A stretch of 8,872 bases of DNA from Anaerolineae bacterium (GTDB lineage Bacteria > Chloroflexota > Anaerolineae > Anaerolineales > Villigracilaceae): contig DQGV01000443.1 of assembly GCA_003524705.1 (NCBI GenBank), forward strand, positions 1 to 8,872. Direction: 5' to 3'. The translations under genes were made by a program, and so were the position numbers. The notes beneath the pieces are model-generated. The model was not told the DNA's origin. It ran no database searches and saw only the letters and a list, made by a program, of their open reading frames with translations. This document shows, one piece after another, positions 1 through 7,339 of the stretch; position 1 is the stretch's first letter, and every line of letters starts with the position of its first letter.

Positions 1-663
1 TTCATATTTTCCCGAAATATTGTTGATGATTTCCCCTGCACGCTCCAGACCAAAGAAGGTAATCGTAGCGACAATCATTCCACCAGTTAACAATATCCCT
101 AATGTGATTTTTGTCTGTAAACTAAGGTTATTAAATTGACGAATAAATACCGCAAAAATCGGTAACACAATTGCTAACACAATATATGGTGAATACTGAG
201 CTATTTGGGGCACACTAATTCGGTTTGTACCTAAGACCGAATCCAAACCATACATTAGTACGCCAAGTAACAAAGCCATAATTACACCGGGCGTAGTGTA
301 ATTAGGAGTCATTGCCAAGCCAGCAATAGCTAAGAGAACAAAGAGTGTTGAAATTGCAACTATTAAACCTAACCCTTGTACTGCAACCATTGCCAAAGAT
401 ACATTAATAATAAAGACGATGGCAATAATCAACATTGCTAAATTTGTACGCTCTTGCCGAATTAATGATAAGACAACCAAATCAATATAGACAGTTAATG
501 TAAGAGAAACTGCTGGAAGGTATAGTAGTGGCAAATTGTTGGTAAAACCAAAATAAGCAAACATCAATGCAGAAAGAGCAGAGGTAATTAATAGAATGGT
601 AACAATTGCTGAACCATTTTGATTTAATCGTATTTGATTAGTAGATTGAGAAGGAATATTCAT
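1..663 (-). CDS. Polytopic membrane sensor-like protein, N-terminal part (3' end outside window)
   Basis: The frame is open from an ATG at 663-661 through base 1, giving the first 221 residues; the C-terminus lies outside the window. After a polar start of about 17 residues I count hydrophobic segments near residues 19-40, 44-68, 74-94, 98-117, 123-140, 160-176 and 185-205. The first six would form a membrane module. The seventh starts with the polar stretch LQTKITLG and ends in an amphipathic stretch (GLERAGEIINN). That layout is common where a membrane anchor leads into an extracytoplasmic Cache-type sensor or a HAMP linker, but the domain itself is not visible, so this is inference. The module lacks the WRE motif of the neighbouring paralogs and looks unrelated to them. 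It follows the upstream gene by 14 nt, so it is probably the next gene of the same operon. Only a weak GAGAA precedes the start. It could be the component carrying the output domain, but nothing visible shows that. Confidence 0.8.
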   Translation of the reverse strand, partial: MNIPSQSTNQIRLNQNGSAIVTILLITSALSALMFAYFGFTNNLPLLYLPAVSLTLTVYIDLVVLSLIRQERTNLAMLIIAIVFIINVSLAMVAVQGLGLIVAISTLFVLLAIAGLAMTPNYTTPGVIMALLLGVLMYGLDSVLGTNRISVPQIAQYSPYIVLAIVLPIFAVFIRQFNNLSLQTKITLGILLTGGMIVATITFFGLERAGEIINNISGKYE

Positions 664-671
664 GATATTCT

Positions 672-690
672 CGGCAATTATTTTTTGCCG
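672..690. repeat. Short perfect inverted repeat over a stop codon
   Basis: CGGCAA at 672-677 and TTGCCG at 685-690 form a perfect 6-bp stem with a 7-nt loop. The loop contains the TAA stop (680-678) of the 678-2390 gene, and the structure ends about 8 nt before the next ATG. There is no U-run after the stem on the minus strand, so it does not look like an intrinsic terminator. It may affect initiation of the downstream gene or may be chance. Confidence 0.3.
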
Positions 691-2390
691 CCTCCAATCT
701 CAACGGTCACTTGGGTGCCGCTAATTTGAGCACCTAACTCGCGCACAGCGGTTCGCAATATAGCTTCAATATCAGCGGTGGCACCAAGTTTTGTTGAAAT
801 TTCTCCAATGGCTTGTTCTTTGGCGGCACGTCGTTGGCTATCTTCTAGCAAACGAGCATTTTCTAAGGCTAATGCGGCACGGTCTGAAATGGCTTGTACG
901 AGTGAAACTTCATCCTCTGTCCAATTACGATTGGTTTCATTTGATTCGATGTGAATGATGCCAATTAATTGGTCACGGAATTTGACGGGGACTGCAATTG
1001 TAGGCTGAGAGTCTTTTGAAGGCGCACTCAGGACGACCGTCTCGCCAGAGGCGAGGGCTTTATCTAATTGAGGGTTGTTCTGAGGCAAAGTCGTCATGAT
1101 GATGCTTCCATCAGGTTGAAAAGAATATCCATGTTGGATATCTCTTTGTGCAAATTTGATTGTGCGATTCGATATGCCGTATTTTGCATCTTCGGCGGTT
1201 TGTATGTTTTTGATTACGATAGCGATTTGATTTGCAAGTGCGCTCAATGTATCTACATCTTCATCTTTGAAAGCGTTTGGTAGCGAACTTTGTACATCTA
1301 GTGCGCCAATAACTGTGCTACCATACTTTAACGGCAGGGAAATTTCTGAGCGAGTTTCTGGCAAATCAGGATTGTTGAAGAACACTGCATCGGTTGTGGT
1401 ATCTAATGCAATGCGCGGACGACCACTTTGGGTAACGTAGCCTACAATGCCAATGCCACCAACTTTAAGTTGATGTCTGCGTGCTAACATTTTTTGTCCG
1501 CCACGGCTGTTGGCGGCACGAAGCACTGCGTATTCTTCATCTTTATCTAATAAGAAAATGCCAACGTGGTAGTATCCTAACTTTTTGCTGATAATTTGTG
1601 TGATGCGCCCTAGCACTTCATCAGGTTTTTGGGTGATGCTTGAAACAATTTCTTGCGAAATATCTGAGATGGCTTGTAAGCGTGAGGCACGTTGTTGAGT
1701 CTGTTCTGTAACTTGTTGCAATTCTTGCGTTCTTTCGTTGATACGTTCTTCAAGGTTGGCAGCTAAATCTTCGAGTTTGCGATTTGTGTTTTTAATTTCT
1801 TCAATTTGTTCTTTTTCTAGGTTTTCACGGAACACATTAATACCGTACAAAATTGCGCCAGCGACCAATACGATACCGCCTGTACGTCCAATGCTATCTG
1901 TTACGGCAAGTGGTGTATTTGAATACAGCGGAACACTAAAAGTGGCAAGTGTTGCTAACCCGACTAACAGAATAAAACTTCTTCGAGAAAGCAATACACT
2001 AGAGAATATAACCGCTATAAAAACTGTTGAAGATACTGCCGACTCAACTGATGTTGCGGTTCCATAATACAGTGTTAAGAAACCTATGGCTGTATAAGAA
2101 AAAGTAAATATATAAGCACCGAATTTGTAGTATATAGACCTACTGACTAAATACGATGCTAATGTTGCTACTGTTAAAATTCCAAAAATGCCCAGACTAC
2201 GCGGTCCGTATAAAACTGCTACAAATAGCAAGATAGTTAAAATTAAAGTAAGTATCGAAAGCAATTGTGCTTTACGAAACTCTCTAACATCTGTGATGGA
2301 TGGGTGAGGGGTGGTTAGCTTATTCCATATTTCGCGGATACGCGATGCGAGAGATGGGTTTTGATTTGTTGGTGGCAGTTGATTTAACAT
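678..2390 (-). CDS. Six-TM membrane protein with GAF, partial GAF and C-terminal GAF stub (paralog A)
   Basis: 570 residues from ATG 2390-2388. Transmembrane helices lie near residues 42-61, 66-84, 91-110, 114-134, 137-156 and 169-187, preceded by about 40 cytoplasmic residues containing DVREF, a diverged form of the WRE motif of its neighbours. A coiled coil (about 188-235) with RINERTQEL leads into a complete GAF domain (about 236-396) with YYHVGIFLLD at 273-282, GIVGYV at 314-319, NPDLPETRSE at 340-349 and LDVQS at 364-368. A shortened GAF-like domain (about 420-515) keeps only the later strands and the final helix (ALENARL at 508-514). Residues 525-565 resemble the start of another GAF, stopping after its first strand. 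GAF domains bind small ligands or mediate dimerisation; the ligand cannot be told. No H-box, ATPase, GGDEF or other output domain is present. The closest paralog is the gene just upstream (2394-4118): 79 of 123 aligned residues of the GAF core are identical by hand count. Confidence 0.9.
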   Translation of the reverse strand: MLNQLPPTNQNPSLASRIREIWNKLTTPHPSITDVREFRKAQLLSILTLILTILLFVAVLYGPRSLGIFGILTVATLASYLVSRSIYYKFGAYIFTFSYTAIGFLTLYYGTATSVESAVSSTVFIAVIFSSVLLSRRSFILLVGLATLATFSVPLYSNTPLAVTDSIGRTGGIVLVAGAILYGINVFRENLEKEQIEEIKNTNRKLEDLAANLEERINERTQELQQVTEQTQQRASRLQAISDISQEIVSSITQKPDEVLGRITQIISKKLGYYHVGIFLLDKDEEYAVLRAANSRGGQKMLARRHQLKVGGIGIVGYVTQSGRPRIALDTTTDAVFFNNPDLPETRSEISLPLKYGSTVIGALDVQSSLPNAFKDEDVDTLSALANQIAIVIKNIQTAEDAKYGISNRTIKFAQRDIQHGYSFQPDGSIIMTTLPQNNPQLDKALASGETVVLSAPSKDSQPTIAVPVKFRDQLIGIIHIESNETNRNWTEDEVSLVQAISDRAALALENARLLEDSQRRAAKEQAIGEISTKLGATADIEAILRTAVRELGAQISGTQVTVEIGGGKK

Positions 2391-2393
2391 TGT

Positions 2394-4118
2394 TTATGCG
2401 CCTGCCTTTCCGCGTCCATTTTCTCGACCTTCAGTTGGGTTGTGTCCATTTGATGGGTCTAACAATTGGAATGTCACTGAGGCATTGCCGAGTGTTTCAC
2501 CTAACTCTTGCACAGTTTCACGTATGATTAAGTCCATTTGAGTTACAGCACTTAAACGGGCTGAAATATCAGATACTAATGATTCGCGCGCGGCGCGCTT
2601 TTGAGAGTCTTGATATAAACGCGCACTTTCTAAAGCACTGCTTAATTGGTCAGATAATGTAACCGCAAGATTCGTTTCTTCTTGCGTCCACGCTTCTGAA
2701 ATATCAGACTTTTTCAAGCGAATTGCACCGATAGATTGACCACGTATCTTGATTGGAACACTAATCGTCAGACCATCATTGCCGAGAATTAAGTCACCCG
2801 TATCAATTGCTTTTGCAATACTTGGTTCAACCACATCTGACCTTGCTTCTGAAATGCCGGGTGTAGTAGCAATATAGCCAATATTTGGGCGGTTTCTTAA
2901 AATCTTAATCCATGCTTCTCGGCTGATTTCACCATAAGCAAGGCGAGAGGCTTCTAACGCTTTTTCTGTATCACTAAATAGATTTGCATTCTGAATAGCA
3001 ACTGCTAATTGTTCTGCCAAAATTTGTAAGGTGGCAATATCTTCTTCGCTAAAGGCGTTTGGTTCCGTACTTTGTACATCTAACACACCTAGAACTTGAC
3101 CACCTACAACAAGTGGAAGTGCCATTTCTGAACGTGTAGCAGGCAAGTCTGGATTATTGAAAAAGACCGCATCAGCACCTACATCCAAAGCGATACGTGC
3201 TTTTAGGGATTCAGCTACATACCCTACAATACCAGTCTCACCAATTTTTAGTTGGTGACCTCTTTCCAACATGCGCTTTCCACCATCGCTATTGGCGGCA
3301 GTTAATACAGCAAATTGACGACGTTCATCTAATAAGAAAATACCAACATGATAATAACCAAAGTTCTCATGAATCAATCGCGTAGTTTGTTGTAATAACT
3401 CAGAGAGATTACGATACGATGTGATGGATTTTCCTACATCCGCCACGGCGCGTAATTGTTTCGTACGTTTATCAAGTAATTCTGTTCTTTCTTGAATGCG
3501 GTCTTCTTGTAAAGCTCGTTCTTTTTGTAAATCGCTTAAAAGAGATTGTGAACGTGCTTCTGACTTTGTGAACTCTGTTTGCGTTAAACGAATAGCGTTT
3601 ACAACAAGCACAGCAACCAATAATAAAACTAATGCTCTTGTAATCCACAAAACTAAATTGCCCGGGTCAATTGTAGTGTTTGAAATAGACATGAGGCCAC
3701 CTAGAATTAGCCAGCCGAAAATGGTGTACAAAACCATAGCAAATATGGTGATATACCAACCAGTTCTCCATGAAAACAGCAGAGATGCCATCGCAATTGC
3801 GGTTAGCATAAAGACACGCGCTTCTCCGATTAAACCTGTTTCAGTTAATCCAGAAATCGAAAGACCAATTAATAACCCTATCAACGTCATGGCACGTACG
3901 TTATACGTTACAGGTAAAACAGTGATAAACACAACAATAACGTATACAACACAATAGATAACAAAATAAATTACTTCACTGCTGAAATAAGATGAAATTA
4001 ACGCTACCAAACCGAATGCACACGCAAGCATAAGCGTGGTGCGTAAGAAACTTTCGCGCCAGTCACTTTGCATGGTTGGGGAAGTGGGTGATAAGTTCAT
4101 CGAATTACGATCTTCCAT
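2394..4118 (-). CDS. Six-TM membrane protein with GAF, partial GAF and C-terminal GAF stub (paralog B)
   Basis: 574 residues from ATG 4118-4116 (MEDRNS). A longer reading to a TTG at 4145 and a shorter one from ATG 4100-4098 (MNLSPT, preceded by GGAAGA) are both possible. I chose 4118 because its context AGCAAGATG recurs at the start of the next gene upstream. Residues 18-24 are SDWRESF, followed by hydrophobic segments near 25-45, 49-69, 75-92, 100-116, 120-141 and 155-177. A coiled coil with RIQERTELL (about 207-215) leads to a complete GAF domain (about 222-378) with YYHVGIFLLD at 255-264, GIVGYV, NPDLPATRSE and LDVQS. A shortened GAF-like domain follows (about 400-510; W-x-x-x-L, GYIATTPG, ISVPIKIRG, ending in SALESARL). 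The stub (about 512-554) and a polar tail of 20 residues rich in Gly, Asn, Glu and Arg close the protein. No output domain is seen. The role is inferred as a membrane-bound sensor or scaffold; the ligand is unknown. Confidence 0.9.
   Translation of the reverse strand: MEDRNSMNLSPTSPTMQSDWRESFLRTTLMLACAFGLVALISSYFSSEVIYFVIYCVVYVIVVFITVLPVTYNVRAMTLIGLLIGLSISGLTETGLIGEARVFMLTAIAMASLLFSWRTGWYITIFAMVLYTIFGWLILGGLMSISNTTIDPGNLVLWITRALVLLLVAVLVVNAIRLTQTEFTKSEARSQSLLSDLQKERALQEDRIQERTELLDKRTKQLRAVADVGKSITSYRNLSELLQQTTRLIHENFGYYHVGIFLLDERRQFAVLTAANSDGGKRMLERGHQLKIGETGIVGYVAESLKARIALDVGADAVFFNNPDLPATRSEMALPLVVGGQVLGVLDVQSTEPNAFSEEDIATLQILAEQLAVAIQNANLFSDTEKALEASRLAYGEISREAWIKILRNRPNIGYIATTPGISEARSDVVEPSIAKAIDTGDLILGNDGLTISVPIKIRGQSIGAIRLKKSDISEAWTQEETNLAVTLSDQLSSALESARLYQDSQKRAARESLVSDISARLSAVTQMDLIIRETVQELGETLGNASVTFQLLDPSNGHNPTEGRENGRGKAGA
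2401..2407 (-). promoter_or_regulatory. Possible ribosome binding site for the 678-2390 gene
   Basis: On the minus strand the motif AGGCAGG lies 10 nt before ATG 2390-2388. It lies within the last codons of the upstream gene, whose TAA is at 2396-2394. This is the best Shine-Dalgarno-like match among the junctions, and this is the only junction between the four paralogs where the genes do not overlap. The match is imperfect. Confidence 0.35.
4105..4118 (-). promoter_or_regulatory. Overlapping stop/start junction (translational coupling)
   Basis: The TAA of the upstream gene (4107-4105) lies 14 nt inside the proposed start (ATG 4118-4116) of the downstream gene. The coding-strand context AAGCAAGATGGAAGATCGTAA matches the junction at 5753-5763, where it reads GAGCAAGATGATAGATAG. 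Both the upstream C-terminus (QDGRS versus QDDR) and the downstream N-terminus (MEDR versus MIDR) are similar. No strong Shine-Dalgarno sequence is present, so re-initiation by terminating ribosomes is the likely mode (inference). Confidence 0.5.
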
Positions 4119-5763
4119 CTTGCTTTTCAAATTGTGCAGAGCCAATCACAATTTCGGCTTCTTTCAAATCAAATACACGTTGAAGTTCAACTGCCGCTGT
4201 ACGAGCAACTGATTCAATATCTAGCGTTTCACGAATGCGCGTTGAAATATTCGCAATCATTTGGTCTCGTGCCGCACTTTTTTGCGCCTCTTCTACCAAG
4301 CGACTGTTTTCTAACGCCAGTGAAACTTGGTCAGCAATTTTTTCAACCAATGCCTTTTCTCTTTCAGACCAATCGGCTTGATTATTTTTTCTTTTCAATT
4401 TGATGTTGCCAATTTTTTGACCATACAATGTCAGCGGGATATGTAAACCTTCGCCATTATCGCTTCTTTTATCACGGGTAAAAATGGGACGTACACCTGC
4501 GGGTGTGTACTGAAATGCAGGCATTTGACGAGTGGTGAGTTTTCTCCAAGTTCGTTGTGTTTGAATGGAGGTATTTGCTTCCAATTGGCTGACCAGGCCT
4601 CGCGTCTCATTAATGAGGCGGACGTTATCAAATGAAATGGCTGTCAGGTCAGCAAGCGTTTGTAAAATCTCTGCATCTTCAGCACCAAAAGCGCGTGGCT
4701 GGTCTGAGTGTAAATCTAAAAGCCCAACCACATTACCACGTACCGCCAAGGGCAAAATCATGCGTGAGCGGGTGAGTGGAAAGTTTTCATCTGATATAAA
4801 ATTCCTTTGGTCTACATCTAATGTGATAATGACACGGTTTTGTTCAACAGCAGTTGCCAATGGATTTTTTCTATCTACCTCAACACTAAACGCCTGACCA
4901 ATTAATTCTTTTCCTCTGGCAGAAGCAGAGGCTTGTAAAAATGCTGTTTTCTTTTGGTCATCTAATATAAATAAAGCTGTGTGGTAATAACAAAATCTTT
5001 CTGAAATTAACTGCGCCGTTGATTCTAATAATTCAACAATGTTTTGAATTTCAGCAATTGCCCGAGCCGTATTTGTTGAGCTACGCAATTGATTCATTCT
5101 GCTTTCGAGCGCTTCCGTACGTTCTATCACTTTTTCTTCTAGGCGGGCGCGTTCCACAGCCAATGCTTTCAATGCGGATTGTGTTTCTTCAATGATGCGT
5201 GTAAAAGCGTTTTTGAATTGACCCATTGCGGCAACTAGCACACCGCCGATGACAGCGAAATCAAATATATAGCCTAGCCAATTTAATGGAATTGTTTGTG
5301 GTGCTGGTGCGGCTTCGGCTCGAAGTTGATACATTCCAAGCGATTGCAATACAGCAATTGTGGTTAAGAATATGATACTGATTGCAAGCATCACAATGTC
5401 AACACGCTTGTCAAATAACAATGCACCAATTACAACGCTGGCTATCAAAAAAGCACTGCCATCTAGCCATGGACCCCATGCCAAAATTGCATTGACTCCA
5501 ATCAAGAAGGTTGCTAACAAAATAGCATAAGCACGAACTGAATAGGACACACGTAATAGTGTGATGGCTAATAAAACAAGATATAAACCAATAAATAAAA
5601 CACGGTCACTGGGTGTGGCATTGGGGAATGAGACACTAATTAAAGCAATACCGAGTAAACAGCCGATTCGCAATATCGCTAGGATAAAACTTTCACGCCA
5701 TTCAGAGACGTTGAAAGGCTTTTGCGCTTCATTATTAACTGGAGAGTTGCTTCTATCTATCAT
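4105..5763 (-). CDS. Six-TM membrane protein with divergent GAF, partial GAF and C-terminal GAF stub (paralog C)
   Basis: 552 residues from ATG 5763-5761 (MIDRSN). In-frame starts further upstream (ATG 5772-5770 and TTG 5787-5785) exist but overlap the preceding gene more. SEWRESF at about 20-26 precedes hydrophobic segments near 27-44, 54-70, 75-95, 98-115, 120-140 and 165-185, with a Pro/Ala-rich loop (EAAPAPQTIP) before the sixth. A coiled coil with KVIERTEAL leads to the GAF domain (about 235-385). This GAF keeps CYYHTALFILD, LTRSRM and LLDLHS, but GIVGYV is replaced by NPLATAV and NPDLP by DENFP, so its binding pocket may differ from those of paralogs A and B. The shortened second GAF is recognisable from RTWRKL, YTPAGVRP, LHIPLTLYG and LALENSRL. 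The C-terminal stub covers about 499-541. No kinase, cyclase or other output domain is present. Function is inferred as sensory or structural within the cluster. Confidence 0.88.
   Translation of the reverse strand: MIDRSNSPVNNEAQKPFNVSEWRESFILAILRIGCLLGIALISVSFPNATPSDRVLFIGLYLVLLAITLLRVSYSVRAYAILLATFLIGVNAILAWGPWLDGSAFLIASVVIGALLFDKRVDIVMLAISIIFLTTIAVLQSLGMYQLRAEAAPAPQTIPLNWLGYIFDFAVIGGVLVAAMGQFKNAFTRIIEETQSALKALAVERARLEEKVIERTEALESRMNQLRSSTNTARAIAEIQNIVELLESTAQLISERFCYYHTALFILDDQKKTAFLQASASARGKELIGQAFSVEVDRKNPLATAVEQNRVIITLDVDQRNFISDENFPLTRSRMILPLAVRGNVVGLLDLHSDQPRAFGAEDAEILQTLADLTAISFDNVRLINETRGLVSQLEANTSIQTQRTWRKLTTRQMPAFQYTPAGVRPIFTRDKRSDNGEGLHIPLTLYGQKIGNIKLKRKNNQADWSEREKALVEKIADQVSLALENSRLVEEAQKSAARDQMIANISTRIRETLDIESVARTAAVELQRVFDLKEAEIVIGSAQFEKQDGRS
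5753..5763 (-). promoter_or_regulatory. Overlapping stop/start junction (translational coupling)
   Basis: The TAG of the upstream gene (5755-5753) lies 11 nt inside the proposed start ATG 5763-5761 of the downstream gene. GGATGAG just upstream of the ATG is at best a weak ribosome binding site. Sequence and layout match the junction at 4105-4118, as expected if the two arose by duplication of a unit that included the junction. Confidence 0.5.
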
Positions 5764-7339
5764 CTTGCTCATCCATTGATATTTCAATTTCTACTTCGGT
5801 GGCTTCTAAGCTACGACCTAACTCTCGAACTGCTGTTTGAAGAATATTGTCCATATTTGATGATGACCAAATTTTGGCAATGATTTCGTTGGTGAGTCTT
5901 TCTTGTGCCGCCGTGTATTGGCTTTCTTCTACTAAGCGAGCATTTTCTAACGCTAGTGTGGCTTGTGCCACAATGGCTTCCACTAAATTTTTCTGCTCAG
6001 GTGTCCATTCAGATGTATTTGCCATGTGAATTTGACCTATCACTTGGTCTCGTAATGAGAGTGGAATTTCAAGTGCGTTTTGGTTTGATGGGTCATTTTC
6101 ACCCAATTCATACTCTAGCGGTTTTTCAATTGTGAGCGAGTCCCATGCACTTTGTAAATATTGGCGTTGTGTAGCGCGCATTTCTGCCAAACTTTGTTGT
6201 GCTTCTTGAAATAAACGCGAGTTTTCAATTGCCGTAGCAATTCCATTTGCCATGTTTTGATACGCATCTACATCTTGAGAGGTAAAAGTATTATCTTTTG
6301 TAGAGTGCATATCAATTACGCCGAGTACTGTATCACCAATTAATAAAGGCAATGCCAATTGCGAACGTGTGTAAGGCAAAAGTGGGTTTTCAAGCCGTAT
6401 CTGATTTACCTCTGTGGCAATTTGTCCAGTTTTCAAGCGTATGGCTTTGGCGATACTGTTTCTACCATCAAGGTCAACACGATGCTTGTTTTCTCTTAAT
6501 ACTTTACCTGCTTCACCACTTGCATAGCGAAGTTCTGCCCATTTTCCTGTAGTATCAATTAAGTAAAATGCAGTGTAATAAAAATTGAATTCATCTTCAA
6601 TAAATTTTGAGGCACGTAAAAATAGTTGATCGGGGTCAAGAATTTCAATAACATTTCGTCCAATTTCATTGATTTTTCTTAATTGTTGAGTACGCTCTTG
6701 TACTCTTGTTTCAAGATTATTGCGTTCTTCTTTTAATGTATTCAACGTGCTATCAATTTGCTTTTGCGCCTCAAAAAACTCTCGTTCTAAACTACGAAAG
6801 CCGAGGATAATGACCACCCCGAACATAACCGTTGCTAATGCCACACTAAGCCAATCTTGAAGGTTGGCAGGTGTTGAGAGTGGATTCAACGGAGCTAATC
6901 GTCCACTTAACATCAACCACCCAAAAAATGTATACGTTACTACATCAATTGCAATGGCAACAATACCTGCCCGAATTGAAAGCATCATTGTTGAAAAAAT
7001 AATAAGTGCCAAGAAATAAAATAAACTCACCCCTAATGCGTTATACGTTAGTAAAGTGCTAACCCCCAGCATATAAATACTGAGAAGAAACACAAGCATC
7101 CGAATAAAATAAGAAAAGCGAATGATTGTTACAACGAGAGTAAAAAGATAACTGATGATAAAGAATGAATTCAAAACCATGTTGGTGGATGAGATCAGTG
7201 CTGGAATTAAGGCTCCCAGCCCAAATATCAACACACCAATTAGCAATGGCAGAGCGAAGCGTTCTCGCCAATTGGTATAAAGTTGCCGAGTCACATCTTG
7301 AGGGTCAATCACAGGTTTATCGAAGAGATTATTGTTCAT
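5753..7339 (-). CDS. Six-TM membrane protein with divergent GAF, partial GAF and C-terminal GAF stub (paralog D)
   Basis: 528 residues from ATG 7339-7337, whose ATGA overlaps the stop of the upstream gene. NWRERF at 23-28 precedes hydrophobic segments near 30-50, 57-75, 80-100, 103-120, 123-145 and 165-185. Conserved positive residues fall between helices (FSYFIR after the second, SIR after the fourth), as in paralogs B and C. A coiled coil with RVQERTQQL leads to a GAF domain (about 220-370). Its first strand reads FYYTAFYLID, with Tyr where the other four genes have His. It lacks GIVGYV (SIAKAI instead) but keeps NPLLPYTRS and VIDMHS. The shortened second GAF has LEIPLSLRDQVIG, a Trp (EWTPEQ) and LALENARL. 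The stub covers about 479-521. It is the first membrane member of the visible run, directly downstream of the multi-GAF gene. No output domain is visible; the ligand is unknown. Confidence 0.9.
   Translation of the reverse strand: MNNNLFDKPVIDPQDVTRQLYTNWRERFALPLLIGVLIFGLGALIPALISSTNMVLNSFFIISYLFTLVVTIIRFSYFIRMLVFLLSIYMLGVSTLLTYNALGVSLFYFLALIIFSTMMLSIRAGIVAIAIDVVTYTFFGWLMLSGRLAPLNPLSTPANLQDWLSVALATVMFGVVIILGFRSLEREFFEAQKQIDSTLNTLKEERNNLETRVQERTQQLRKINEIGRNVIEILDPDQLFLRASKFIEDEFNFYYTAFYLIDTTGKWAELRYASGEAGKVLRENKHRVDLDGRNSIAKAIRLKTGQIATEVNQIRLENPLLPYTRSQLALPLLIGDTVLGVIDMHSTKDNTFTSQDVDAYQNMANGIATAIENSRLFQEAQQSLAEMRATQRQYLQSAWDSLTIEKPLEYELGENDPSNQNALEIPLSLRDQVIGQIHMANTSEWTPEQKNLVEAIVAQATLALENARLVEESQYTAAQERLTNEIIAKIWSSSNMDNILQTAVRELGRSLEATEVEIEISMDEQDDR
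7336..7339 (-). promoter_or_regulatory. ATGA stop/start overlap
   Basis: ATG 7339-7337 of the membrane paralog overlaps TGA 7338-7336 of the multi-GAF gene. This classic 4-nt overlap implies translational coupling, so the GAF protein and the first membrane protein are probably made together. Only a purine-rich stretch (GAAGCGAAAGA) lies upstream as a possible weak ribosome binding site. Confidence 0.6.

Noticed and set aside
661..690. Possible -1 frameshift joining the 678-2390 gene to the left-edge gene at a run of six A
   Set aside because: A -1 shift at AAAAAA would read on into the next gene without a stop. However, six A is short for slippage, the heptamer is imperfect (C AAA AAA), and the downstream gene has its own ATG.
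2585..2598. GC-rich near-palindrome in an AT-rich context
   Set aside because: It encodes the KRAARES stretch through GCG and CGC codons, inside a conserved coding motif; it has no sign of being an operator or attachment site.
3496..3957. Plus-strand open frame of 153 codons
   Set aside because: It lies fully antisense to the membrane domain of the 2394-4118 gene, shows no domain or hydrophobic pattern of its own, and is explained as a shadow of that coding frame.
4105..5787. Longer starts using TTG at 5787 and at 4145
   Set aside because: They lengthen the overlap with upstream genes to 35 and 41 nt and lie outside the conserved AGCAAGATG context; the ATG starts at 5763 and 4118 are better supported.
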